Shown here: positions 26,567-33,421 of the stretch, one piece after another
Layout: every line of letters starts with the position of its first letter
Numbering within the stretch: position 1 is the first letter of the stretch
Assembly (NCBI RefSeq): GCF_019972155.1
Contig: NZ_BOVL01000008.1
Location: 294,907-358,906, forward strand
Origin: Bradyrhizobium sp. RD5-C2
GTDB taxonomy: Bacteria > Pseudomonadota > Alphaproteobacteria > Rhizobiales > Xanthobacteraceae
DNA: 64,000 bases
Direction of reading: 5' to 3'
Translations under genes and position numbers: made by a program
The notes under the pieces: model-generated
What the model saw: the letters and a program-made list of their open reading frames with translations, nothing else
Databases searched by the model: none
What the model was told of the DNA's origin: nothing

Positions 26567-27601
26567 TCAAGCCGCAGCCTTGGCGCCGGTCGGAACCTCG
26601 GAGATCGTCTTCAGGATCTGCGAAGCGATCTGGTAGGGGTCGCCTTGCGAGTTCGGGCGGCGGTCTTCCAGATAGCCCTTGTAGCCGTTGTTGACGAAGG
26701 AGTGCGGCACGCGGATCGACGCACCACGGTCAGCCACGCCATAGCTGAACTTGTTCCACGGCGCGGTCTCGTGCTTGCCGGTCAGACGCTTGTCGTTGTC
26801 GGGGCCGTAGACAGCGATGTGGTCCATCAGGTTCTTGTCGAAGGCCTTCATCAGGCTCTCGAAGTACTCTTTGCCGCCGACTTCGCGCATGTACTTGGTC
26901 GAGAAGTTGGCGTGCATGCCCGAGCCGTTCCAGTCAGTGTCGCCGAGCGGCTTGCAGTGGAATTCGATATCGATGCCGTAGCTCTCGGTGAGGCGCAGCA
27001 TCAGATAGCGGGCCATCCACATCTGGTCAGCGGCGGTCTTGGAGCCCTTGCCGAAGATCTGGAATTCCCACTGGCCCTTCGCCACTTCGGCGTTGATGCC
27101 TTCGTGGTTGATGCCGGCGGCGAGGCAGAGATTGAGATGCTCTTCGACGATCTTGCGGGCGACGCTGCCGACGTTCTTGTAGCCGACGCCGGTGTAGTAC
27201 GGGCCCTGCGGAGCCGGATAACCCTCTTCCGGGAAGCCGAGCGGACGGCCGTCCTTGTAGAAGAAGTATTCCTGCTCGAAGCCGAACCAGGCGCCTTCGT
27301 CATCCAGAACGGTCGCGCGCTTGTTCGAGACATGCGGCGTCTTGCCGTCGGGCATCATGACTTCGCACATGACCAGCACGCCGTTCTCGCGCGCGGCGTC
27401 GGGATAGCAGGCGACCGGCTTCAGCACGCAGTCAGAGCTGTGGCCTTCAGCCTGCTGGGTGGACGAACCGTCAAAGCCCCACAGCGGAAGCTGTTCGAGG
27501 GTCGGGAACGACGCGAATTCCTTGATCTGCGTCTTGCCGCGCAGGCTCGGCGTCGGCGTATATCCGTCGAGCCAGATATACTCGAGCTTGTACTTGGTCA
27601 T
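26567..27601 (-). CDS. glnII: Glutamine synthetase II (eukaryotic type)
   Basis: A 344-residue glutamine synthetase of the short, eukaryote-like class found in rhizobia and relatives, forming glutamine from glutamate, ammonia and ATP. Visible motifs are LWGFDGSSTQQAEG (Asp50 region), WFGFEQEYF (metal-binding glutamates), AGINHEGINAEVAKGQWEFQ, HANFSTKYMR and the glutamate-binding RGASIRVPH. It lacks the adenylylation-type C-terminal half of GlnA. The ATG at 27601 follows AGAGGTTCA. A near-consensus sigma-54 promoter lies about 95-110 bases upstream, so it should be under NtrC nitrogen control. The divergent small gene at 28143 resembles its translational inhibitor. Confidence 0.97.
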   Translation of the reverse strand: MTKYKLEYIWLDGYTPTPSLRGKTQIKEFASFPTLEQLPLWGFDGSSTQQAEGHSSDCVLKPVACYPDAARENGVLVMCEVMMPDGKTPHVSNKRATVLDDEGAWFGFEQEYFFYKDGRPLGFPEEGYPAPQGPYYTGVGYKNVGSVARKIVEEHLNLCLAAGINHEGINAEVAKGQWEFQIFGKGSKTAADQMWMARYLMLRLTESYGIDIEFHCKPLGDTDWNGSGMHANFSTKYMREVGGKEYFESLMKAFDKNLMDHIAVYGPDNDKRLTGKHETAPWNKFSYGVADRGASIRVPHSFVNNGYKGYLEDRRPNSQGDPYQIASQILKTISEVPTGAKAAA

Positions 27602-27694
27602 TGAACCTCTCTGTTGATGATGCAAAACCGTGAGGAACCGAAAGCCAGTCGGCCGCCGCACGCGTACCCGGCCACCATCGGCCGGCTCTTACTA

Positions 27695-27710
27695 AGCAAT
27701 TAAAATGCCA
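27695..27710 (-). promoter_or_regulatory. Sigma-54 (-24/-12) promoter of glnII
   Basis: Read on the minus strand the sequence is TGGCATTTTAATTGCT, against the RpoN consensus TGGCAC-N5-TTGC(A/T). The GG and GC doublets have the required 10-base spacing. It predicts a transcript start near 27684 and a leader of about 80 bases. glnII of other rhizobia is known to depend on RpoN and NtrC. Confidence 0.85.
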
Positions 27711-27743
27711 GTCGCTGCACTGCGGCACCCGCCCGGCCCGCGG

Positions 27744-27760
27744 ATGTCCACAGCGGACAT
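27744..27760. promoter_or_regulatory. 17-bp palindrome upstream of glnII promoter
   Basis: ATGTCC-N5-GGACAT is a perfect dyad with the 6-5-6 geometry of NtrC sites, 34-50 bases upstream of the -24 element. The half-sites differ from the usual TGCACC/GGTGCA. A second inverted repeat, AGCTGCG...CGCAGCT, lies at 27770-27792. One of them may be an enhancer-type NtrC site; this is inference. Confidence 0.4.
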
Positions 27761-27966
27761 CGCATTTTTAGCTGCGACAAAGCAGCGCAGCTGGCATGCG
27801 CCACAGTCAGCCAAAATCTTCTCTCAGCACCCTCCATCGCCCGTTTCTGCAGCAAATTCAGCTACCACGTCGACCGCCGATTAATGCAGCGGCAGCGCCA
27901 TGTGACAGTTCGTGTCCAACCATCGGGCGCCGAGCAACCATCGGCCCGGCCCAAGCGTTGGTCAGC

Positions 27967-27989
27967 TGCATCCTGCCTCGCAGGATGCA
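27967..27989. promoter_or_regulatory. Strong perfect hairpin in glnII-gstI intergenic region
   Basis: Two perfect 10-base arms (TGCATCCTGC and GCAGGATGCA) flank a three-base CTC loop. No U-run follows on either strand, so it is not a normal terminator. It lies 153 bases before the gstI-like start and could be part of its leader or an operator. The rest of 27793-28142 contains no gene and no further feature I could identify. Confidence 0.45.
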
Positions 27990-28142
27990 AACCGAGATTT
28001 GCACACGAATTAGACAGTTAATGACTATTTCTTGGTCAACTTGCGCCTTATCGGGCCCGAGCCGATATCAAAACGACGGTAACGACACACGAATGAGTCG
28101 GGCGCACCATGGAGGCTCGCTCCGGCCATAGGAGACTTTGAC

Positions 28143-28343
28143 ATGATCACGACGGGCCAAAATCAGGGATCGGCAACGATCTATCAATTCCCGGCTGGGG
28201 GCCGCGCGGCGCTCGGCGGGCGCCGCTACGGCGAGATGCGGACGGCGCGCGAGCTTGCTGCTGAGGTCGAGACCTCCGCTTGCAGCGAGAGCTGGTACCA
28301 TCAGGCGGCCATCGAAGACGCCAAGCCGAGCCGCGATCACTGA
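28143..28343 (+). CDS. gstI: DUF2735 protein, probable GstI-like glnII inhibitor
   Basis: A 66-residue protein with the motif ATIYQFPAGGRAALGGRR (about 11-28), an acidic/helical middle and a SWYHQAAIEDAKPS end (about 50-62). This is the pattern of the DUF2735 family found beside glnII in rhizobia. In Rhizobium leguminosarum a small gene, gstI, lies upstream of and divergent to glnII and inhibits glnII translation. Size, position and orientation fit here, so I infer the same role. The ATG follows AGGAGACTTTGAC, and a clean terminator follows at 28404. Not verified by alignment to GstI itself. Confidence 0.75.
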   Translation: MITTGQNQGSATIYQFPAGGRAALGGRRYGEMRTARELAAEVETSACSESWYHQAAIEDAKPSRDH

Positions 28344-28403
28344 TGTCGATCGGGCAGAGAGGCGTGACGCAAGAGCGTCAGACAGCAGGTGAGCAGTAAG
28401 AGA

Positions 28404-28434
28404 GGGTCGGAACGAAGCGTTTCGGCCCTTTTTT
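28404..28434 (+). terminator. Rho-independent terminator of the gstI-like gene
   Basis: An 11-bp stem (GGGTCGGAACG with CGTTTCGGCCC, AAG loop, two G-U pairs) is followed by six T residues. Its last base overlaps the stop codon of the convergent MliC-family gene. Confidence 0.85.
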
Positions 28435-28745
28435 CATGCCAGCTCGCAGGCCGTCACCGGCCGCTTCGCATGCCGGAGCTTGGTCAAACCGGCCTTGGTG
28501 ACCTCGAGCGTGACGCCGCCCCCCTTGTAGCGCACACCCGTCAGCGACAGACGCTTCGTCAGCGTCACCGCCTTGCCGTCGAGTTGCAGATGAGCGCGGG
28601 TGTCCCCGTTGAAGAAAGCGGCAATGAACTGCGTACCGTCGGCACAATGATAATTCCGGAAGGCGGATTGCGCCGGCGCGGCCGAGGAACCAAGAATCCC
28701 GACAAGAATTGCGCCGACGAGAATGGCGCCTCCGCGATAAGTCAT
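28434..28745 (-). CDS. MliC family lysozyme inhibitor-like protein
   Basis: A 103-residue exported protein: hydrophobic signal segment 5-24 (cleavage after APA), then one MliC-type beta domain. The family pattern is seen as YHCADGTQFIAAFF (with the first Cys), the L-L-G-K-x-x-x-L strand, LSLTGVRYKGGGVTLEV (equivalent to the S-G-x-R-Y inhibitory loop) and a final Cys in VTACE. MliC/PliC proteins inhibit C-type lysozymes by inserting that loop into the active site. Here the loop Ser is followed by LTG, slightly off the consensus SG. No lipobox is seen, so it is probably periplasmic (PliC-like). Confidence 0.78.
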   Translation of the reverse strand: MTYRGGAILVGAILVGILGSSAAPAQSAFRNYHCADGTQFIAAFFNGDTRAHLQLDGKAVTLTKRLSLTGVRYKGGGVTLEVTKAGLTKLRHAKRPVTACELA

Positions 28746-28872
28746 ATTCTCCCCCCGAGAGGCCGGTTATAGACCTGTCTGCGCCGATACACCTGCGCCG
28801 GGATTCCTGCGCCAAGTTTTCTGCGTCAGGTTTTCTGCGCCAAGACTTCACCAGCTGCAACAGGCCCGCCCG

Positions 28873-29616
28873 ATGTCAGAAGTCCCTGCCCGTCACCTCA
28901 ATCTCGCCGGCGCCAGCAATTTTCGCGACCTGGGCGGCTACCAGGCGCGTGACGGCCGGACGGTGCGCTGGCGGCAGATCTTCCGCTCCAACCATCTGGC
29001 CTATCTCACCGAGCAGGACGTCGCCGTGGTGCGCTCGCTCGGGGTCAAGAGCGCATTCGATTTCCGCGGCGTCGACGAGCGCGCCGAGGCGCTGTGCAGC
29101 ATGAGCGACGTGACCGTGCATTCGCTCCCGGTCGAGCCGACGGTGGTTGCTTCGCTGCGCGCGATCGCCAGCCAACGTCAACTGCTGGAAGCCGATGCGA
29201 TCGACGTGATGCGGGATTCCTACCGCGGCTATGTGCAGGAAAACACGCCGCGCTACCGCACGCTGTTCGCCCATCTGCTCGAGGACCGCGCCCCGCTGGT
29301 GATCCACTGCACCGCGGGCAAGGACCGCACCGGCTTTGCCTGCGCGCTGATCCTGCACGCGCTCGGCGTGTCCGATCGGGTGATCGCGGACGACTATCTC
29401 CTGACCAACCAGTTCTACAAGCGCGACCCGGCCCACAGCACCGAGCTGCCCGATGACGTCAAGCAGGTGCTCGGCACCGTACGCGCGGCGTTTCTGGAGG
29501 CGGCGTTCGAGGCGATCGATGCCGACTATGGCAGCCTCGACGGCTATTTCCGCGAAGGCCTCGGGCTCGGCCAGGCCGAGCGCAAGGCGCTTGAAGGCCG
29601 CTATCTACAGGCTTGA
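28873..29616 (+). CDS. Tyrosine-protein phosphatase
   Basis: A 247-residue dual-specificity-like phosphatase of the bacterial Y_phosphatase3 type. The catalytic P-loop HCTAGKDRTGF (Cys about 146, Arg about 152) is complete. The N-terminus holds the family motif NFRDLGGYQARDGRTVRW (about 17-34) and a later R-x-x-x-F-FRG stretch. The general acid Asp probably lies in the loop before the P-loop. No signal peptide, so intracellular. Related enzymes act on phosphotyrosine, and some on phosphoinositides. The gene is monocistronic. Confidence 0.92.
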   Translation: MSEVPARHLNLAGASNFRDLGGYQARDGRTVRWRQIFRSNHLAYLTEQDVAVVRSLGVKSAFDFRGVDERAEALCSMSDVTVHSLPVEPTVVASLRAIASQRQLLEADAIDVMRDSYRGYVQENTPRYRTLFAHLLEDRAPLVIHCTAGKDRTGFACALILHALGVSDRVIADDYLLTNQFYKRDPAHSTELPDDVKQVLGTVRAAFLEAAFEAIDADYGSLDGYFREGLGLGQAERKALEGRYLQA

Positions 29617-29630
29617 TCGATTCACGTCGC

Positions 29631-29837
29631 TCAGGCCGCCGCGGCCTCGAGCTCGAGCTCCGCATCGAGGTCGGCAATCACGTCCTCGAACGCCGAGATC
29701 GCCTGCTGAATCGCTGCGATCTGCATCAGCTCCCAGCTGCCCACTGGTCCGTTGCGGTTTTGCAGCGCCACCACGAGATCGCGCCGCTGCTCCTTAAGCT
29801 GAACGAGCGGTAAACCGTGATCCGGAAGATTTCCCAT
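29631..29837 (-). CDS. Small acidic helical protein, unknown function
   Basis: A 68-residue protein, mostly two helices: VQLKEQRRDLVVALQNRNG and MQIAAIQQAISAFEDVIADLDAELELEAAAA. The second helix is strongly acidic with heptad-like spacing, so a small coiled coil is possible. The second of two nearby ATG codons (29837) is favoured because AGGGGA lies six bases before it; 29843 is the alternative. It ends 14 bases from the phosphatase stop. No family recognised. Confidence 0.6.
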   Translation of the reverse strand: MGNLPDHGLPLVQLKEQRRDLVVALQNRNGPVGSWELMQIAAIQQAISAFEDVIADLDAELELEAAAA

Positions 29838-29950
29838 TCGCATTCCCCTGCCTTGATCGGAGTTCCGCTTCTAAGCAAAGGGTTCTGAAAACGACTTACA
29901 GAACTGCCGCAAATTTTATCCAACCGGCCCACCTCCGTAGTCTTACGTGG

Positions 29951-30667
29951 TCAGGACGACATGCTCGCGCTACCTGCCACTGCATCGTTGATCGCACCGA
30001 GCAACGCTTGAGTGACACAATCGGTCGCCCACTCGCTCGTATGGAGATGCTCCTGTGCACCATCGTCGAGTTCGGAGAGCGGAATTCCGGCATCGACCCA
30101 TTGCTTCATCAGCGCAAAGCGGCGGAACAGGTTGACTTTCCTGCTTGCAGCGACGTCGGCGATCATTGGCATGAACTGGTTGGCGAGCTTGAGCACGTCT
30201 GGCGCGCCGATGATTGCCTGGGTGTATTGCGAGTCCATCACCACGACGTCCAGCGGCAGCCCGGCGAGCACATCGAGTCCTGCCTCGAATGTCGCTTGCA
30301 CCTGATCGAAGTTGTAGTTTCTGTACACGGCGTTGGTGCCGACCTGCCAAATCACCATCACCGGTGCTTCAGCGATGACATCGGACTCGATGCGCGAGAA
30401 CTCTTCGGGCGCCTCTTGCCCGCCGATCCCTCGGTTGACTATGTCGATCATCCGGCCGAAGGACTGCTTCTGGCTTCGCCATAAGATCTCCAGCCGTGGT
30501 GGAAATGGGAGAATTTTATCGGCTCCCGCGGTCGATGATGATCCGAGGGCAACGATCTTGACCTTCCGGTCGCGCTTGAGCGCCTGCGCAAGATGCGGCA
30601 ATCCGTAGCTGAACTTGACGAGTTCGAGATGGGTTTCGCAGGCCCTCGCTGTCGGCATCGCAAACAT
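29951..30667 (-). CDS. SGNH/GDSL hydrolase family protein
   Basis: A 238-residue hydrolase of the SGNH fold. Block I reads VALGSSSTAGAD (nucleophile Ser; GDS is changed to GSS), block II NRGIGGQEA (oxyanion Gly), block III VIWQVGTNAVYRN (GxN), and block V is probably DGAQEHLHTSEWATDC with the catalytic His. Esterase or carbohydrate acetylesterase activity is usual in the family. Start is uncertain: ATG at 30667 or 30658, both after CAAGG. A short hydrophobic leader exists only if translation starts further upstream, so location is uncertain. Confidence 0.8.
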   Translation of the reverse strand: MFAMPTARACETHLELVKFSYGLPHLAQALKRDRKVKIVALGSSSTAGADKILPFPPRLEILWRSQKQSFGRMIDIVNRGIGGQEAPEEFSRIESDVIAEAPVMVIWQVGTNAVYRNYNFDQVQATFEAGLDVLAGLPLDVVVMDSQYTQAIIGAPDVLKLANQFMPMIADVAASRKVNLFRRFALMKQWVDAGIPLSELDDGAQEHLHTSEWATDCVTQALLGAINDAVAGSASMSS

Positions 30668-30782
30668 CCTTGAGGTGAATGAACTGATGAATACGCGCAG
30701 TAGGAGACGAAATTGGCAGCATTGCAAATGAAATCCGCCTGATCATAGTGGGTAGCAACCTGTTGCTGATACGGAGACCACC

Positions 30783-31463
30783 ATGAAGGGAAAAGCCATC
30801 GTCATCACCGGCGCGCTTGGCGCGCTCGGCAAGGTGGTCGCCGAAGAAGCCCTGGCGCGCGGCGCGCGCGTCGCCGGCATCGATCATGCGGCCTCGCAGC
30901 TTACCGCGACGGCCGATCGTATCGAGCTCGGCAATGTCGACCTCACCGACACCGCGCAGGCGACGGCTGCGATCGACAAGGCGGCGGCGCATTTCAGCCG
31001 GCTCGACGGACTGATCAACATCGCCGGCGGCTTTACATTCGAGGCGGTGAGCGACGGCGATCCCGCGACCTGGCAGCGCATGTATGCGATGAACGTGATG
31101 ACCGCATTCAACACGTCGCACGCGGCCATTCCGCATCTCATCAAATCGGGCGCCGGACGGATCATCAATATCGGCGCGCTCGGCGCCTTGCAGGCAGCGT
31201 CCGGCATGGGCCCCTACGCGGCCTCGAAGGCCGGCGTGCATCGCCTCACCGAGTCGCTCGCCGCCGAGCTCAAGGGCAAGGTCACGGTCAACGCCGTGCT
31301 CCCCTCAATCATCGACACCGCCGCCAATCGCGCCGCGATGCCGAAGGCCGACATCTCGAAATGGGTGACGCCGAAGGAACTCGCCGAAATCATCCTGTTC
31401 CTTGCCAGCGACGCCGCGAGCGCCGTCACCGGCGCGCTGCTGCCGGTGAACGGACGGGTTTAG
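30783..31463 (+). CDS. SDR family oxidoreductase, catalytic Ser replaced
   Basis: A 226-residue short-chain dehydrogenase/reductase. The cofactor loop is TGALGALG (8-15), the second strand ends AGIDHA, the NAG-type motif reads NIAGGF, and the active-site YAASK is present. The Ser normally 13 residues before the Tyr is Ala here (NIGALGAL), so the usual catalytic triad is incomplete, as in some dihydropteridine-reductase-like SDRs. The ATG at 30783 follows GGAGACC. Its last four bases overlap the convergent GrlR-like gene. Substrate unknown. Confidence 0.88.
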   Translation: MKGKAIVITGALGALGKVVAEEALARGARVAGIDHAASQLTATADRIELGNVDLTDTAQATAAIDKAAAHFSRLDGLINIAGGFTFEAVSDGDPATWQRMYAMNVMTAFNTSHAAIPHLIKSGAGRIINIGALGALQAASGMGPYAASKAGVHRLTESLAAELKGKVTVNAVLPSIIDTAANRAAMPKADISKWVTPKELAEIILFLASDAASAVTGALLPVNGRV

Positions 31464-31804
31464 TCTGCAACCAGCAGCCGCAGCTTCGACCGGAAGCGGA
31501 TGCTCTGCTTGCCGGCGAGTGCCATGCCGTTGCCCTCGGCGGTCTCGTCCGTGTAGGTGCCGGTAAAACCGATCGTGACCACCTTGCGTTCCCAAACCGG
31601 GCGCTCGCCATAGGTCGGCGAATGCTCCTCGTTGGTGACCTCGCCCTTCCACTTGCCGCTCGCCGCGGTGTAGCTGCCGTGGGCGAAGAAAAACGAGTCG
31701 CCGCCGCGCATCTGGCCATCGCGCAGCACCATGACGCCCTGGTTGCCGCCAGAGACGCCATCGAGAAATTCGACGGTGATGTGATAGAGGCCGTTCCGGA
31801 TCAT
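31460..31804 (-). CDS. GrlR family protein, single domain
   Basis: A 114-residue single-domain GrlR-like protein: RNGLYHITVEFLDGV, LRDGQMRGGDSFFFAHGSY, GKWKGEVTNEEHSP and VVTIGFTGTYTD, ending ALAGKQSIRFRSKLRLL. It aligns by eye with domain 2 of the two larger paralogues at 17734 and 25652, including the ALAGK(R/Q)S end. The ATG at 31804 starts exactly at the family's first strand (M-x-NGLY); an upstream ATG at 31861 adds unrelated residues. It overlaps the SDR stop convergently. It is a cytoplasmic beta-barrel with unknown target. Confidence 0.8.
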   Translation of the reverse strand: MIRNGLYHITVEFLDGVSGGNQGVMVLRDGQMRGGDSFFFAHGSYTAASGKWKGEVTNEEHSPTYGERPVWERKVVTIGFTGTYTDETAEGNGMALAGKQSIRFRSKLRLLVAD

Positions 31805-31895
31805 GAAATGGTCGCGCCCTGTCCCGGCCCAATAATAGCCGCCTGGCCGCGCTTTGGGCAAATTCCATCCGCCTCAGTGGGCGCAATTCCGCGCT

Positions 31896-32624
31896 ATGCT
31901 GGCGCTTGAGTCGCGGCGGGATGCCGCAGGAGCCTGCCTGTTGGAAACCGCGCTTTATCTGCCCGTCAAACGCTTCCTCGAAAGGCTCGGCTTCACGGTG
32001 AAGGGCGAGATCGGCGGGTGCGACCTCGTGGCGCTGAGCGGCGGCGATCCGCCTGTCGTCGTGATCGGTGAACTGAAGCTCGCCTTCAATCTCGAACTGA
32101 TCCTGCAGGCGGTCGATCGCGCCGCGGCCGCTGATGAGGTGTGGATCGCGGCCAAGGTCTCGGCCCGCGGCAAGGGCCGCGAGAGCGACGCGCGCTATCG
32201 CAATCTGTGCCGGCGGCTCGGCTTCGGCATGCTCGGCGTCACCGACCGCGGCGACGTCGAGGTGCTGGTGCCGCCGCCGACTGCGGCACCGCGCCGCAAT
32301 CCGAAGAAGCGCTCGCGCCTGATCACCGAGCATCGGAAGCGCAAGGGCGATCCTGCCATGGGCGGATCGACGCGCGCGCCGATCATGACCGCGTATCGGC
32401 AGCAGGCGCTGGCCTGCGCCTGTGCGCTGTCGGATGGTCCCCGACGGGTGCGCGACCTGCGCGCCGAGATTCCCGACGCCGGCAAGATCCTGCAGCATAA
32501 TGTCTACGGCTGGTTCGATCGCGCCGAGCGCGGCATCTATGTGCTGACCGATGCCGGCCGCGCCGCGCTGAAGCGCTGGCCGCAGCAACCGATTGGTGCA
32601 TCAGGGGCGGAAGCCGCCCCGTAA
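31896..32624 (+). CDS. DUF2161 protein, PD-(D/E)XK-like with winged helix
   Basis: A 242-residue protein. The N-terminal part resembles a PD-(D/E)XK nuclease core: ETALYLPVKRFLERLGF, then CDLVALSGGDPPVVVIGELK, giving the Asp and the E-x-K catalytic pattern. A basic linker (RRNPKKRSRLITEHRKRKG) follows, then a C-terminal winged-helix-like region (HNVYGWFDRAERGIYVLT). This matches the DUF2161 family, annotated elsewhere only as a putative phosphodiesterase. No methylase or toxin partner is adjacent. Start is ATG 31896; TTG 31854 is possible. Confidence 0.8.
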   Translation: MLALESRRDAAGACLLETALYLPVKRFLERLGFTVKGEIGGCDLVALSGGDPPVVVIGELKLAFNLELILQAVDRAAAADEVWIAAKVSARGKGRESDARYRNLCRRLGFGMLGVTDRGDVEVLVPPPTAAPRRNPKKRSRLITEHRKRKGDPAMGGSTRAPIMTAYRQQALACACALSDGPRRVRDLRAEIPDAGKILQHNVYGWFDRAERGIYVLTDAGRAALKRWPQQPIGASGAEAAP

Positions 32625-32640
32625 CCGACAGGGGGAGACC

Positions 32641-32940
32641 ATGATCGTCGTCACCGGCAGCGTTACCGCCCGCCCCGACTCGTTCGACGAGGTGCGGCGA
32701 TTGAGCCTCGAACATGTCCATCGCTCGCGCGCCGAGCCGGGCTGCATCTCGCATGCGGTCCAGGTCGATTGCGAGAATCCGCTCAGGCTGGTGTTTTTCG
32801 AGCAATGGGCCGACCGCGCTGCGCTGGCGGCGCATTTTGCGGTCCCTGCGTCACGCGATTTCGTCCGCTCCCTGCAATCTCTCGCGGCGGCTGCGACCAC
32901 CATCGAACTTTATGACGCTCACAAGATTGAGAGACTCTAG
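32641..32940 (+). CDS. Antibiotic biosynthesis monooxygenase (ABM) domain protein
   Basis: A 99-residue dimeric alpha/beta ferredoxin-like protein of the ABM/YgiN type: VTGSVTARPDSFDEVRRLS, EPGCISHAVQVDCENP, and FFEQWADRAALAAHFAVPASRDF. Members include quinol monooxygenases and haem-degrading enzymes, and many are uncharacterised. It starts 16 bases after the DUF2161 stop, with GGGGGAGACC upstream, and may be co-transcribed. No cofactor-binding residue was recognised. Confidence 0.88.
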   Translation: MIVVTGSVTARPDSFDEVRRLSLEHVHRSRAEPGCISHAVQVDCENPLRLVFFEQWADRAALAAHFAVPASRDFVRSLQSLAAAATTIELYDAHKIERL

Positions 32941-33029
32941 CTGCATGGCTGGATTGCCATCTCATATTCATATTGCAATGCAACATTGGGGACCTTACGT
33001 ATCTCCCGCGATTCAAAGATGAGGCGGCG

Positions 33030-33338
33030 ATGAGCGGAGACTGGAACACCAAGTATGGCACCCGGCGCGTGCGGCATGATCCGCCGACGCTGGAGGAGGC
33101 AATCTTCGCCGCCATCGGCATCACCGACGACGTGGAGGCCCAGGCCGAGATCGCGTCGTCCCTGATGGGGCTGCCCTATGAAGAGGTGCTGGCCGAGGTG
33201 AAGAAGACCGCGCGCGTTAGCGCCCGCACCGGTACGGCAACCCGCGTGATCGCCGGCGAACAGGGCGCACAGCGCTCGGTCGTGGTCGAGCGCCGCGTGG
33301 TCCGACGCTTCGCAATCGACAAGCGCACCGGCACCTGA
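33030..33338 (+). CDS. Conserved small protein, unknown function
   Basis: A 102-residue protein. The first half is acidic and helical (DPPTLEEAIFAAIGITDDVEAQAEIASSLMGLPYEEVL), the second half basic (KKTARVSARTGTATRVIAG, VVVERRVVRRFAIDKRT). The helical part looks like a small protein-interaction or DNA-binding fold, but no family is identified. The ATG at 33030 is preceded by GAGGCGGCG. A strong terminator follows at 33363, which supports the gene being real and transcribed. Confidence 0.7.
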   Translation: MSGDWNTKYGTRRVRHDPPTLEEAIFAAIGITDDVEAQAEIASSLMGLPYEEVLAEVKKTARVSARTGTATRVIAGEQGAQRSVVVERRVVRRFAIDKRTGT

Positions 33339-33362
33339 ACAACGACATTCGGTCACTCAAAG

Positions 33363-33397
33363 AAAAAGGGCAATCCGCTGAGCGGATTGCCCTTTTT
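33363..33397. terminator. Bidirectional Rho-independent terminator
   Basis: A perfect inverted repeat with 17-base arms around a single G (in practice a short TGA loop). It has A5 at one end and T5 at the other, so it can stop transcription from both the plus-strand gene ending at 33338 and the minus-strand gene ending at 33422. Confidence 0.93.
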
Positions 33398-33421
33398 ACG
33401 TTTCTGATCCGATGTCTCAGC

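Noticed and set aside
27720..27740. GCAC...CACC near 27718 as an NtrC half-site pair
   Set aside because: The two parts do not form an inverted repeat with correct spacing.
28040..28060. Plus-strand sigma-54 promoter for the gstI-like gene (TTGGTCAACTTGC)
   Set aside because: The GG-GC spacing is seven bases, too short for RpoN.
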